A DNA stretch of 32,996 nucleotides from Bacteroidota bacterium (GCA_023251835.1 JAHEXZ010000052.1:5479-38474); one strand, 5' to 3'; numbered from the stretch's first letter, positions 17,653 through 27,213 are shown. Translations and numbers: made by a program. Notes: a model not told the origin generated them from the letters alone.

Positions 17653-18068
17653 AATTTTTATCTTTTTAATTATCGTTATTATAAAATTATTTGATAAATA
17701 CCAATGCAGTTTCAGTATAAACCAATCCTGCCAGAGATTCACTTATTAATATTGGGCATCAGAAACCATATTGATGTTTTACATTATCTAAGTTCCAATT
17801 AATTCTTTGAAATAAACTTGATCCGCATAAGTAATATCACAATAGAAACAGGAATAATCATGCCTAAATTTTATAATAGCTCTTCAAAGCAAATTCAAAA
17901 CAAATTGGGAATTTTATTCAACAAAATGTGGAATATATTGCCAATACATCTGTTTATTCCGTTAAAATTTATTTTCGACAAAAAAATAAGATGGCATAAT
18001 TTTATTATCATCCTGAAAATTATTGTATCACAAATTATCATGACCTGATTCATTAATAATTACCATCC
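17653..18068. other. 416-bp divergent intergenic region
   Basis: This stretch separates the leftward YtxH operon from the rightward DUF4136-like lipoprotein. It is very AT-rich. A 76-codon open frame at 17818-18048 has the Ile/Lys/Asn-rich composition expected by chance and no recognisable domain. I see no consensus promoter, repeat or RNA gene here, though both operons must start in it. Confidence 0.5.
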
Positions 18069-18716
18069 ATGAAATTAAAAATAGTATATATATTATCAGC
18101 CATTACTGCCCTGTTTCAATCTTGTGCACCAACAACAGTTATAACCGGAACATGGAAAAGTCCGGCTCAACCTCAAAAAAAACAGGAACGAATTTTGGTA
18201 GCTGCATTAACAAGTAATACTATAGCTAAAGAAATAGTAGAAAATGAAATGGCTATGGCCCTGGGCAATAAAATAAATGTACTAAAAAGCATTCTTGAAT
18301 TTCCACCGGACATAAGCAATTCCGATACCGACAGAGTAAGCATAATGAATAAAGTAAAAGACAAAAATATAGATGCAATTCTAACAATATCCCTGCTGAA
18401 CAAAGAAACAGAATCAAGATATATTCCCGGAAGATATCCCTATGAACCGCTATACCTCTATGGTTATTATGATAACTTCTGGGGATATTATTCTTATTGG
18501 TATCCTTATATGTTTAATCAGGGATATTACGTGCAGGAAAAAATTTATTTTATTGAAACCAATCTTTATGATGTTCGGACTGAAAAATTAATATGGTCTG
18601 CACAATCAAAAACATACGATCCGGCAGATTTAAAAAAATTCTCAAAAGAGTTTGCGGCTTTAATTGCTGCGCAGTTAAAAAAAGATGGTATTCTAAATGG
18701 AACACCACAAGCATAG
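18069..18716 (+). CDS. DUF4136-like lipoprotein
   Basis: This 215-residue protein starts with a lipoprotein signal (LFQSC, Cys near 19), so it is anchored to an envelope membrane. The mature part follows the DUF4136-like plan. ILVAALTSNTIAKEIVENEMA begins the domain, and the phrase DAILTISLLNKE lies near the middle. A Tyr-rich, Gly-rich insertion (YLYGYYDNFWGYYSYWYPY) follows, and then YFIETNLYDVRTEKLIWSAQSKTYDP. The terminal FAALIAAQLKKDGIL is typical. The function is unknown. It starts a plus-strand group with the Cys-rich protein, 20 bases downstream. Confidence 0.78.
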   Translation: MKLKIVYILSAITALFQSCAPTTVITGTWKSPAQPQKKQERILVAALTSNTIAKEIVENEMAMALGNKINVLKSILEFPPDISNSDTDRVSIMNKVKDKNIDAILTISLLNKETESRYIPGRYPYEPLYLYGYYDNFWGYYSYWYPYMFNQGYYVQEKIYFIETNLYDVRTEKLIWSAQSKTYDPADLKKFSKEFAALIAAQLKKDGILNGTPQA

Positions 18717-18736
18717 ATTATCAATTTTTTTGCAAA

Positions 18737-19069
18737 ATGGAAAACAAACAATTAATTGAAGAATTATATTTCTGCGAAGCTGCATGTAAACAGTTTCTGA
18801 AAGAATATATCGCGGAAAGAGAAAAGAAAAAATTAAAAAGATGTATGATGCTTGCGCAGGAATGTGCCGACATTTGCCGTGTAACAGCTGTTGTTGTAGA
18901 AAGGAAATCTGAAAACTCAGATGAATTTTTAAAACTATGTGCTAAAATATGTAACAACTGTGCAGGGGAATGTGAAAAATATAATATCGATTACTGCCAG
19001 AAGTGTGCGCAGGTCTGTTCCAATTGCTACGAAATGTGCACAAGACACATCATGGAAATTAAACTATAA
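18737..19069 (+). CDS. cysteine-rich four-helix copper-binding protein (Csp/DUF326-like)
   Basis: The start at 18737 gives 110 residues. The longer open frame to 18593 overlaps the upstream gene and is rejected. Fourteen cysteines are spaced in CxxxC and CxxC patterns along predicted helices (CEAAC, CMMLAQECADIC, CAKICNNCAGEC, CQKCAQVCSNCYEMC). This matches the four-helix-bundle copper-storage (Csp) and DUF326 family, where the cysteines line the bundle core and hold many Cu(I) ions. There is no signal peptide, so a cytosolic Csp3-like form is likely. It closely follows the lipoprotein gene, suggesting an operon. Confidence 0.87.
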   Translation: MENKQLIEELYFCEAACKQFLKEYIAEREKKKLKRCMMLAQECADICRVTAVVVERKSENSDEFLKLCAKICNNCAGECEKYNIDYCQKCAQVCSNCYEMCTRHIMEIKL

Positions 19070-19091
19070 ATCTCATTCTCAGGAGATAGCT

Positions 19092-19099
19092 TATATTTG
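19092..19099 (+). promoter_or_regulatory. likely -7 element of the histidine kinase gene
   Basis: TATATTTG matches TAnnTTTG and lies 47 bases before the start codon at 19147. It has no clear -33 partner, so the call is tentative. Confidence 0.4.
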
Positions 19100-19146
19100 T
19101 GAAATATGATAATGAGTAAAAAACAAAACACTTAAATCATATTCGG

Positions 19147-20310
19147 ATGAACAAGAATAATAGCTATCAACAGCTTTTACAAGATCTGCCTGCAGCAATA
19201 TATACATGCAACAAAAAAGGGATTATAACATTTTATAATCAAACTGCTGTTCAACTGTGGGGGCGCACTCCGGAACAGGGCATAGATTCATGGAATAGTT
19301 TCTGGAAAATATATAATAAGGATGGTGAGGTTCTGACAATTGCAAGATGTCCGATATCGATTGTACTCAATAAAGTCCGGCAAATCAATTCAGAAGAGTT
19401 AATCGTTATAAGGCCGGATGGGGAACAGTATCATTTATTATCTACTGCACAACCTGTTTTTGATGATTCAGGAAATTTCACCGGAGCTATGGATATGCTT
19501 GTAAATATTACTAAGCAGAAACATGAACAACAGCTATTCCGGGAGGTTCTTGAAGAAAAAAACAGAGAACTGGAACGGAGTAATAATGAATTAGCTTCAT
19601 TTAGTTATATTGCAAGTCATGATCTACAGGAGCCACTCAGAAAGATTATAACTTTTGCCGACAAACTGCTGGTAGAATCAAAATTCACGGAATCCGGGAA
19701 CACAAAAATATATCTTGAAAAAATTATTGCATCATCTGAAAGAATGAGGCATCTGATTGAAGATGTTCTCAATTTTTCACGCATTTCACACGAAGAAAAA
19801 TTTATTAAAACCGATTTAAATACACTGCTAAATACTATCGTGTCTGATTTTGACCAACTTATTTTCGAAAAAAATGCAACAATAAATATTTCTGACCTAC
19901 CCACAATTCCTGCTATTCCACTACAAATGAGGCAACTTTTTTACAACCTCATCAGTAATGCCCTTAAATTTACCAATGATCCGGTTCCCCCAACAATTGA
20001 TATTACAACCCACCCGGTTTCTCCGGAAGAACTGGCAAAATACCCCACTCTGAATAAAAACATATTCTATATAAAAATTCTTGTTAAAGACAATGGAATT
20101 GGCTTCTATCAGGAATTTTCAGAACGTATTTTTATTATTTTTCAACGTCTTCATAGTAAAAATGAATACTCAGGAACTGGCATTGGCTTAGCACTCTGCC
20201 GTAAAATTACCGACAATCATAAAGGCCTTATCTATGCCGAATCGCAGGAGGGGAAAGGAGCAACATTTCATGTAGTATTACCTTCAAAAATTGCATACCC
20301 TGATAACTAA
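19147..20310 (+). CDS. PAS-domain sensor histidine kinase
   Basis: This 387-residue kinase has no membrane span, so it is cytoplasmic. A PAS domain fills about 5-120 (QDLPAAIYTCNKKGIITFYN to DMLVNITKQ). A short coiled coil leads into the HisKA domain, where His158 in YIASHDLQEPLRK is the phosphorylation site. The ATPase domain shows the N box NLISNALKF near 267-275, G1 DNGIGF near 315-320 and G2 GTGIGLAL near 343-350. This bacteriophytochrome-like subtype is common in Bacteroidota. There is no response regulator adjacent, so the partner is unknown. The copper-type protein lies upstream on the same strand. Confidence 0.93.
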   Translation: MNKNNSYQQLLQDLPAAIYTCNKKGIITFYNQTAVQLWGRTPEQGIDSWNSFWKIYNKDGEVLTIARCPISIVLNKVRQINSEELIVIRPDGEQYHLLSTAQPVFDDSGNFTGAMDMLVNITKQKHEQQLFREVLEEKNRELERSNNELASFSYIASHDLQEPLRKIITFADKLLVESKFTESGNTKIYLEKIIASSERMRHLIEDVLNFSRISHEEKFIKTDLNTLLNTIVSDFDQLIFEKNATINISDLPTIPAIPLQMRQLFYNLISNALKFTNDPVPPTIDITTHPVSPEELAKYPTLNKNIFYIKILVKDNGIGFYQEFSERIFIIFQRLHSKNEYSGTGIGLALCRKITDNHKGLIYAESQEGKGATFHVVLPSKIAYPDN

Positions 20311-20323
20311 CTGCAAAATAAGG

Positions 20324-20386
20324 TATACTGAGCAGTATAAATTATTCATTCCACAAGGCCCATTTGTAACTGTGAATATTATTCAC
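20324..20386. repeat. two short palindromes downstream of the histidine kinase
   Basis: 20324-20339 is a perfect palindrome (TATACTG-AG-CAGTATA). 20372-20386 is a second (GTGAATA-T-TATTCAC). They lie between convergent genes and neither has a following U-run, so they may be protein-binding sites or a factor-dependent transcription end. Confidence 0.45.
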
Positions 20387-20449
20387 CGGAATTGTTGAAT
20401 TTTTTACACAACAAAAAAAATATTCTTACATATTCATTATAATAATTTT

Positions 20450-20812
20450 TCAACCTTTAACATCTTTATGCGCTCTCTTTTCAATGTTGTGTATATCTTT
20501 TACAAAATCGGATACATCCGGATCACTATACAAACCATAAGCATCTGTTAGCGTTCCTTTTTCACCTGTATCTGTTTCAATAGCATATAAAATAGCATTA
20601 TCCGAAGGATCCGATTCACCCTCAAAACGATAAAAACTATCTATTTTGACATTTTCTTTTTGATAAACCTTTCCCGTACCAAGCGATTTTAAACCATTTT
20701 TAATTGCTTTAAATTGTGTAACATATCCATCTTCTGCCAAAAGATTAAGACAGGAAGCTAATGTCCTTAAATCTTCCTTATTATTATCATTTTTAAAATT
20801 TTTCATTTTCAT
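20450..20812 (-). CDS. conserved small Bacteroidota protein (often labelled PRPP-synthetase-like)
   Basis: This 120-residue soluble protein resembles a family common in Bacteroidota that is often named phosphoribosylpyrophosphate synthetase in databases, although it lacks that enzyme's PRPP-binding loop and is far shorter. The visible conserved block is DSFYRFEGESDPSDNAILYAI followed by GEKGTLTDAYGLYSDPD. The start near 20812 (MKMKNFK) has two close methionines. The catalytic function should not be inferred from the family label. The gene stands alone between the kinase (convergent) and a DUF4142 gene (divergent). Confidence 0.75.
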   Translation of the reverse strand: MKMKNFKNDNNKEDLRTLASCLNLLAEDGYVTQFKAIKNGLKSLGTGKVYQKENVKIDSFYRFEGESDPSDNAILYAIETDTGEKGTLTDAYGLYSDPDVSDFVKDIHNIEKRAHKDVKG

Positions 20813-21019
20813 ATCTATTGTTTAATAATACAGAATTATAAAACCATACCAATTGTTCTTCGTTATACGGCACATTCATTTCCACTATATATAATAAAAT
20901 AAGATTTGTCCCTTATTTACATCTACTTTTTCCTAAAATTTTAATCATAAGAATAGTGAGAAAAAATTTCTCCATTAAAATAACAATTATAACCAGGCCA
21001 CTCAAAATAAAATACAACC

Positions 21020-21517
21020 ATGAAATCTTATATACTTATTATAATACTCATAATTACTATGCTTAGCATATACTCTTGTGAGCGTAAAGAAAAGGAAGAA
21101 TTAAATATCAAAGAATTTTTATCGGATGCTGCAGAAATAAATCAGAAAGAAACGCAACTAAGCATGCTTGCAAAAGATAAAGGTATGGCTGAAGAAGTTA
21201 AAAATATTGGAAAAGCTATAGAAACTGACCATATTCAATTGTTAACAGAATTACAGAATCTGGCCCAATTAAAGGCAGTCACTCTTCCTGCAACATCAGC
21301 AAAAGATGATTATGTAACACTAAGTAAGGCCGGGAATAAATTCGACAAAAAATATTGTGAACTGATGGCCGAAGAATATAAAAAATCAATACGACTTTAT
21401 GAAAAAGCTGTCGGGAAAAACAGTGATAGTGTAGTTAAAAACTGGATAAATCAAACCCTTCCTACTCTCCGAAAAAATTTAGATCTCGTTATGACATGCA
21501 ATGAAAAAATAAAATAA
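21020..21517 (+). CDS. DUF4142-family lipoprotein (ferritin-like fold), second copy
   Basis: This 165-residue protein has a lipoprotein signal ending LSIYSC (Cys about 19). The mature region fits DUF4142: FLSDAAEINQKETQLSMLAKDKG, then VKNIGKAIETDHIQLLTEL, then LPATS, then GNKFDKKYCELMAEEYKKSIRLYEKAV and the closing NWINQTLPTLRKNLDLV. It is a helical bundle predicted to be ferritin-like, exposed to the periplasm, with no proven activity. It is a diverged paralogue of the protein at 14543-15127, with very similar domain order. A coiled-coil lipoprotein gene follows about 110 bases downstream. Confidence 0.82.
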   Translation: MKSYILIIILIITMLSIYSCERKEKEELNIKEFLSDAAEINQKETQLSMLAKDKGMAEEVKNIGKAIETDHIQLLTELQNLAQLKAVTLPATSAKDDYVTLSKAGNKFDKKYCELMAEEYKKSIRLYEKAVGKNSDSVVKNWINQTLPTLRKNLDLVMTCNEKIK

Positions 21518-21626
21518 ACTGGTACGATATTTTAGTCCCCAATTTCCACCATCCTGCTACCCAATATAGAGAGGCTGACAGAAGCAGGTGATATGTAAAA
21601 ATAATTAACGAAAACAAGGTATACAC

Positions 21627-22499
21627 ATGAAAAAACTTTTAATAGCCATTATAGCAGTAGCAAGCATTTTTTTAGATGCCTGTAATAAAGAAACAGCAGA
21701 GCATGACAAGTTCGTACATAAACTTGATTCACTCAATCTTGTAGTTCGCGACAGAGATTCAACAATCAATGATCTTTTTTCTTCTATCGATGAAATAAAA
21801 CAAAATCTGGATTCGGTTGCTATCAGACAAAATATCATATCAACAGAAGTTGAAAAACAAAAAGGAGAAGTGAAAGGCAACATTAAAGAACATGTCAACT
21901 ACCAGATTGCTGCTATCAATAATCTGATGAACCAGAACAGAAAAAAAATTGAAGAACTGAATAATAAATTAAAAAAATATTCTATCCGGATTGATAAATT
22001 CCAGAAAATGGTTACCGGGTTAAATGAAGAAATTGTACAAAAAAGTAATGAACTTCAGTTACTCAATGAAAAATTAAGTGCTACTAATGCGCAGGTAGCA
22101 GAGTTACAGACATCTATTGGCACACTCACTACTACAAATACCTCTCAATCTCAACTCATTGCAGAACAAACAGCTTCCCTGCATACAGCTTATTATTTAG
22201 TTGGTAAATCAAAAGACCTGCAAGCTATGAATGTAATTAACAGAACAGGTGGAGTGCTGGGCATGGGTAAAACAACCAGGCTAAATTCTGATATAAACAA
22301 TAATAATTTTACAAAAATTGATTACACCGAAGTGCTTATTATACCTATTAATAGTAAAAAGGCAGAACTAATAACCAACCACCCAACTGGTTCTTATATA
22401 CTTGATAAAAGTGACAAAGGAGATGAATATACTGAACTTCGCATCACACAGCCGGAAAACTTCTGGAGCACAAGTAAATACTTAGTAGTAGCCATATAG
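21627..22499 (+). CDS. coiled-coil envelope lipoprotein
   Basis: This 290-residue protein has a lipobox FLDAC (Cys about 19). A long coiled coil follows at about 25-190, with heptad-like patterns such as KIEELNNKLKKYSIRIDKFQKMVTGLN (split by short breaks). A globular C-terminal domain of about 100 residues starts near HTAYYLVGKSKDLQAMNVINR and contains GMGKTTRLNSDI. That last phrase resembles a P-loop fragment but lacks the other ATPase motifs. The layout is common in Bacteroidota, where relatives are sometimes labelled Cbp1-type adhesins. A periplasmic spacer or structural role is the cautious reading. Confidence 0.75.
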   Translation: MKKLLIAIIAVASIFLDACNKETAEHDKFVHKLDSLNLVVRDRDSTINDLFSSIDEIKQNLDSVAIRQNIISTEVEKQKGEVKGNIKEHVNYQIAAINNLMNQNRKKIEELNNKLKKYSIRIDKFQKMVTGLNEEIVQKSNELQLLNEKLSATNAQVAELQTSIGTLTTTNTSQSQLIAEQTASLHTAYYLVGKSKDLQAMNVINRTGGVLGMGKTTRLNSDINNNNFTKIDYTEVLIIPINSKKAELITNHPTGSYILDKSDKGDEYTELRITQPENFWSTSKYLVVAI

Positions 22500-22524
22500 A
22501 ACGTTTATACTAAGCGAAGAGGCT

Positions 22525-22576
22525 GTCTAAAAAGTCATCAGTTTGAACCGTCATTTCTCGATAAACCCGAAATGAC
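22525..22576. repeat. IS-end-like sequence plus GTCATTTC hairpin
   Basis: Between convergent genes, 22550-22557 (GTCATTTC) and 22569-22576 (GAAATGAC) form a perfect 8-bp stem. It resembles the outer arms of the repeat at 8615-8696. Just before it, GAGGCTGTCTAAAAAGTCA resembles the terminal repeat of certain insertion sequences and may be a relic. There is no transposase beside it. Confidence 0.45.
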
Positions 22577-22618
22577 CTACCCATAGTGATTCTTTCATCC
22601 AATCCTTAATTCGCATTA

Positions 22619-23854
22619 TTAATGAAAAAACAAATAGGCTACAAGAATGGCTGCAATAACACCTGCCAGGTCGGCTATTAAGCCTGCTGTGACAGCATAA
22701 CGTGTTTTCTTTATCCCTACAGAGCCGAAGTATAAAGCAATAATATAAAACGTAGTATCCGCAGCACCCTGAAAAACACAGCTCAAACGGCCTACAAATG
22801 AGTCTGGCCCGTTTGTCTTCATTGCTTCTATCATCATTGCTTTAGCACCGCTTCCGCTCAATGGTTTCATAACGGCTGTTGGCAACGCTCCTACAAAATC
22901 AGTATTCACATTTAACACATTAAAAAGGTATGCAAAGCCATCCACCAAATACCCCATTGCTCCGGAAGCACGAAATACTGCAATACCCACCAGCATTGCT
23001 ACTAAATAAGGAATTACTTTTATACTTGTTTCAAAACCACTTTTGGCACCTTCAATAAAAACATCATAAACATTTACTTTTTTTCTGACAGCCCCTAAAA
23101 CAAAAACAACAATAATTGTAAAAAGAATAATATTAGCGCTTACCTTTGAAATTGTTGCAATCTGCTCCTGGGGTAATGTGCTGAAATACCAGATAATTCC
23201 ACCTATAATAGCACTGATTCCGAGTATCCAGCTCATCACAACCCGATTAAAAAGATTGATTTTCTGCCATATAGCAACGGCAATGAGTCCGGTTAATGTG
23301 GAACAATACGTTGCAATCAAAATAGGGATAAATATATCTGACGGGTCAGCAGCCCCAAGAATTGCCCGTTGAGCAAGAATAGTAACAGGAATAATTGTCA
23401 GGCCGGATGTATTCAAAACCAAAAACATGATTTGTGCATTGGAAGCCGTATCTTTATTCGGATTAAGCTCCTGCATACCATCCATTGCTTTAAGGCCCAG
23501 AGGAGTTGCCGCATTGTCTAACCCAAGCATATTAGCAGAAAAATTCATCATTATCTGACCATTTACAGGGTGGGATTTGGGGATTTCAGGAAACAGCTTA
23601 TTAAAAAAAGGCCCCACAATACGTGATAAAAAGTTAATTGCTCCCGCTTTTTCCCCAATATTCATTAAACCGAGCCACAGGGTCATAACGCCTACTAATG
23701 GAAGGGAAATATCCATTACAGCTAATTTGGATGAATCGAATGTAGCATCAATAATTGTTTTGAATACTTCTGTATCCCCAGTAACAATCAATTTCAGGAG
23801 TGCTACTATAAAAGCAATGAGGAAAAAAGCGATCCAGATATAATTTAAAACCAT
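22619..23854 (-). CDS. fused SpmA/SpmB-type nucleoside-recognition membrane protein
   Basis: This 411-residue inner-membrane protein has about eight to ten hydrophobic segments and two nucleoside-recognition (gate) domains. The first contains NFSANMLGLDNAATPLGLKAM, the SpmA signature. The second contains GALPTAVMKPLSGSGAKAMM and CVFQGAADTTFYIIALYFGS, the SpmB signature. In Bacillus, spore maturation proteins A and B are separate; here they are fused. The organism is not expected to sporulate, so the fused form must do something else, probably transport-linked. The substrate is unknown. The gene stands alone and is divergent from enolase. Confidence 0.88.
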   Translation of the reverse strand: MVLNYIWIAFFLIAFIVALLKLIVTGDTEVFKTIIDATFDSSKLAVMDISLPLVGVMTLWLGLMNIGEKAGAINFLSRIVGPFFNKLFPEIPKSHPVNGQIMMNFSANMLGLDNAATPLGLKAMDGMQELNPNKDTASNAQIMFLVLNTSGLTIIPVTILAQRAILGAADPSDIFIPILIATYCSTLTGLIAVAIWQKINLFNRVVMSWILGISAIIGGIIWYFSTLPQEQIATISKVSANIILFTIIVVFVLGAVRKKVNVYDVFIEGAKSGFETSIKVIPYLVAMLVGIAVFRASGAMGYLVDGFAYLFNVLNVNTDFVGALPTAVMKPLSGSGAKAMMIEAMKTNGPDSFVGRLSCVFQGAADTTFYIIALYFGSVGIKKTRYAVTAGLIADLAGVIAAILVAYLFFH

Positions 23855-23991
23855 GTTATCTAACAGCTATTTTATATTGCAGCAATTTACAAATTGTGCT
23901 TCCTCCCAAAAGATCAAAACTGTGTAAATATATCAACCAAAAAAAAGTATAAATTGTTAATAAAAACAAGTATTTCTTTAGCTTTTATTTT

Positions 23992-23999
23992 TACTTTTG
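23992..23999 (+). promoter_or_regulatory. -7 promoter element of enolase
   Basis: TACTTTTG matches TAnnTTTG and lies 37 bases upstream of the enolase start codon. The -33 element is not well conserved, so the call is based on the -7 box and distance. Confidence 0.45.
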
Positions 24000-24000
24000 A

Positions 24001-25332
<1,332 letters not shown>

Positions 25333-25355
25333 TTGGTAGTTAGTAGTTCGGAATT

Positions 25356-25389
25356 GGGAATTGGGAATTGGGAGTTGGGAGTTGGGGGG
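25356..25389 (+). repeat. 7-bp tandem repeat with G-quadruplex pattern
   Basis: Five G-runs at 25356-25358, 25363-25365, 25370-25372, 25377-25379 and 25384-25389 are each separated by four bases (AATT or AGTT). This is a perfect 7-bp period and the classic G3N4 quadruplex pattern on the plus strand. It lies just after the enolase stop codon, between eno and the citrate synthase gene. Confidence 0.6.
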
Positions 25390-25461
25390 AGATCTGCACT
25401 TAAAACCTGAAACCTGAAACATAATTTTATCACATTACTTTCTAATCTGATAAAAACCTTT

Positions 25462-25469
25462 TATCTTTC
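25462..25469 (+). promoter_or_regulatory. near-consensus -7 element of citrate synthase
   Basis: TATCTTTC differs from TAnnTTTG at the last base and lies 44 bases before the start codon at 25514. It is the best candidate in the spacer after the G-rich repeat, but the -33 box is weak. Confidence 0.35.
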
Positions 25470-25513
25470 GGAAGAAATAAGAACAGGAAGTATCATAAAA
25501 TATATCAAATACA

Positions 25514-26845
25514 ATGGATTCATTAAAAGAAAAGTTTGCGGCTAAAGCAGGCCCTATGGCTGCAGAAGTAAAAACACTTATCAAAGAAAAAGGTGATTTT
25601 AAACTGGGAGAATATACTGTGGCACAAGTATACCAGGGAATGAAAGGAATGATTGGTATGGTTACCGAAACGTCAAAGCTCGACCCCGAAGAAGGTATTC
25701 GTTTCAGAGGTTACAGTATACCGGAACTACGTGAAAAGCTACCTAAAGCACCTGGTGGCACCGAACCATTGCCTGAAGGTATTTTTTATCTGATGCTATT
25801 GGGGGAACTTCCCACACAGGAAGAAGTATTGAACTTAGGCAATGCATGGGCTCGCAGGGCAATTGTTCCAAAACATATATTTGATGTATTGGATGAGATG
25901 CCTGCTTCTACACACCCGATGACACAATTTGTTATTGCCGTAAATGCTATGCAAACAGAATCATTGTTTGCTGCCGCTTATAAAAAAGGCATAAACAAAA
26001 AAGATTATTGGGATTATGTGTATGAAGATTCCATGAATTTGATTGCACGTTTGCCACGCATTGCAGCCTATATCTACCGCAGAAAATATAAAAACAATGT
26101 TCATATTGAACCGGATCCTAAACTTGATTGGGCTGCCAATTTAGCTCATATGCTTGGTTATGAAGATTTTGACATGAAGCGTTTGATGCGTTTGTATATG
26201 ACAATCCATGTAGATCATGAAGGAGGAAACGTTTCTGCTCATGCCACTCACTTAGTAGGTTCCGCTTTAAGCGATCCTTATCTGGCATTTGGCGCTGGTA
26301 TGGCCGGCCTTGCAGGACCATTACACGGCCTGGCAAACCAGGAAGTATTAAGCTGGATTATTGAATTGCGTAATGAATTAGGAGGTGGTTTGCCAACAGA
26401 AAAACAAATTGAAGAATACATAAAAAAAACACTTGCTGATGGAAAAGTAGTACCCGGCTACGGACATGCTGTACTACGTAAAACAGACCCACGCTTCAGT
26501 GCCCAGCAGGATTTTTACAACCGTTATATAAAACCAAAAGGAAAAGACGATTTGTGTGAGATTGTTCAAATGGTTTATAAAGTAGCTCCTCCTATACTTG
26601 AAAATACAGGGAAAATCAAAAACCCATGGCCAAATGTGGATGCACACTCCGGGGTATTATTAACGCATTACGGAATGGTAGAGCATGATTTCTACACTGT
26701 ATTGTTCGGAGTATCACGTGCCTTGGGTGTATTGGCTTCCCTGATTTGGGACAGAGCATTGCGCCACCCTATTGAAAGGCCAAATTCAATTACCACAGAA
26801 GGTATCAGGAAAAAAATAGCAGCCGCAGAAGCAAAAGCAAAATAA
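25514..26845 (+). CDS. citrate synthase, eukaryotic-type
   Basis: This 443-residue enzyme condenses oxaloacetate with acetyl-CoA at the entry of the citric acid cycle. The catalytic triad is visible: the His in GPLHGLANQEVLSWI, the His in VPGYGHAVLRKTDPRF and the Asp in NVDAHSGVLLTHYG. The closing RALRHPIERPNSI supplies the substrate-binding arginine. Several stretches (ITETSKLDPEEGIRFRG-like and MPASTHPMTQF) follow the mitochondrial/eukaryotic type rather than the E. coli GltA type, as in many Bacteroidota. It is followed by a clear terminator at 26856. Confidence 0.96.
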   Translation: MDSLKEKFAAKAGPMAAEVKTLIKEKGDFKLGEYTVAQVYQGMKGMIGMVTETSKLDPEEGIRFRGYSIPELREKLPKAPGGTEPLPEGIFYLMLLGELPTQEEVLNLGNAWARRAIVPKHIFDVLDEMPASTHPMTQFVIAVNAMQTESLFAAAYKKGINKKDYWDYVYEDSMNLIARLPRIAAYIYRRKYKNNVHIEPDPKLDWAANLAHMLGYEDFDMKRLMRLYMTIHVDHEGGNVSAHATHLVGSALSDPYLAFGAGMAGLAGPLHGLANQEVLSWIIELRNELGGGLPTEKQIEEYIKKTLADGKVVPGYGHAVLRKTDPRFSAQQDFYNRYIKPKGKDDLCEIVQMVYKVAPPILENTGKIKNPWPNVDAHSGVLLTHYGMVEHDFYTVLFGVSRALGVLASLIWDRALRHPIERPNSITTEGIRKKIAAAEAKAK

Positions 26846-26855
26846 TATAACAGTA

Positions 26856-26886
26856 AAACTCTGGAAAATTTCGGAGTTTTTTTATT
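26856..26886 (+). terminator. intrinsic terminator of citrate synthase gene
   Basis: AAACTCTG (26856-26863) pairs with CGGAGTTT (26872-26879) with one G-U pair and an eight-base loop. It is followed by a T-rich run. It lies ten bases after the stop codon. Confidence 0.85.
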
Positions 26887-26935
26887 TTTATTTATGTTAA
26901 AATGAATTATTTCTTATTGAAATAGAAAAAAATAA

Positions 26936-26964
26936 TTGCAGAATAGAAAAAATATGTATCTTTG
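26936..26964 (+). promoter_or_regulatory. Bacteroidota-type promoter of rpmH
   Basis: TTG (26936-26938), 18 bases, then TATCTTTG (26957-26964) fits TTTG-N19-TAnnTTTG closely. It lies 65 bases before the rpmH start codon. Confidence 0.75.
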
Positions 26965-27029
26965 CAATCCGCTTTTGATAAAAGAATATTAATTCGGTTT
27001 CTGAAAAGGAAACATAAAAATAAAGTATC

Positions 27030-27185
27030 ATGTTACGTACGTTTCAACCATCTGTAAAAAAAAGAAAGAACAAACACGGTTTCCGTGAGAGAATGGCCAG
27101 TGCTAACGGCCGCAGAGTATTAGCTTCACGCAGAGCAAAAGGAAGAAAAAAATTAACTGTTTCTGACGAAAAAACTCATAAGTAA
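27030..27185 (+). CDS. rpmH: 50S ribosomal protein L34
   Basis: This 51-residue very basic protein begins [20 protein letters not shown] and continues with [21 protein letters not shown], the unmistakable L34 sequence. The family norm is 44-52 residues. It is a small component of the large ribosomal subunit near the peptide-exit region. It has its own consensus promoter and terminator, and dnaA and rnpA are not beside it, unlike in many bacteria. The second residue is Leu where Lys is usual (MKRTFQPS), a minor change. It is a convincing short gene despite its size. Confidence 0.97.
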   Translation: MLRTFQPSVKKRKNKHGFRERMASANGRRVLASRRAKGRKKLTVSDEKTHK

Positions 27186-27213
27186 AATTGAAAAATACAA
27201 AGAATATCAATTT

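Noticed and set aside
17818-18048. 76-codon plus-strand open frame in the YtxH/DUF4136 spacer
   Set aside because: Its Ile/Lys/Asn-rich composition is what AT-rich non-coding DNA gives. It has no recognisable domain, signal pattern or promoter.
20450-20812. Calling this gene a PRPP synthetase
   Set aside because: Related proteins carry that label in databases, but at 120 residues it lacks the enzyme's PRPP loop and is less than half the enzyme's length.
22250-22290. P-loop ATPase signature GMGKTTRLN in the coiled-coil lipoprotein
   Set aside because: There is no Walker B or other ATPase motif, and an exported lipoprotein would not meet ATP. The match is likely chance.
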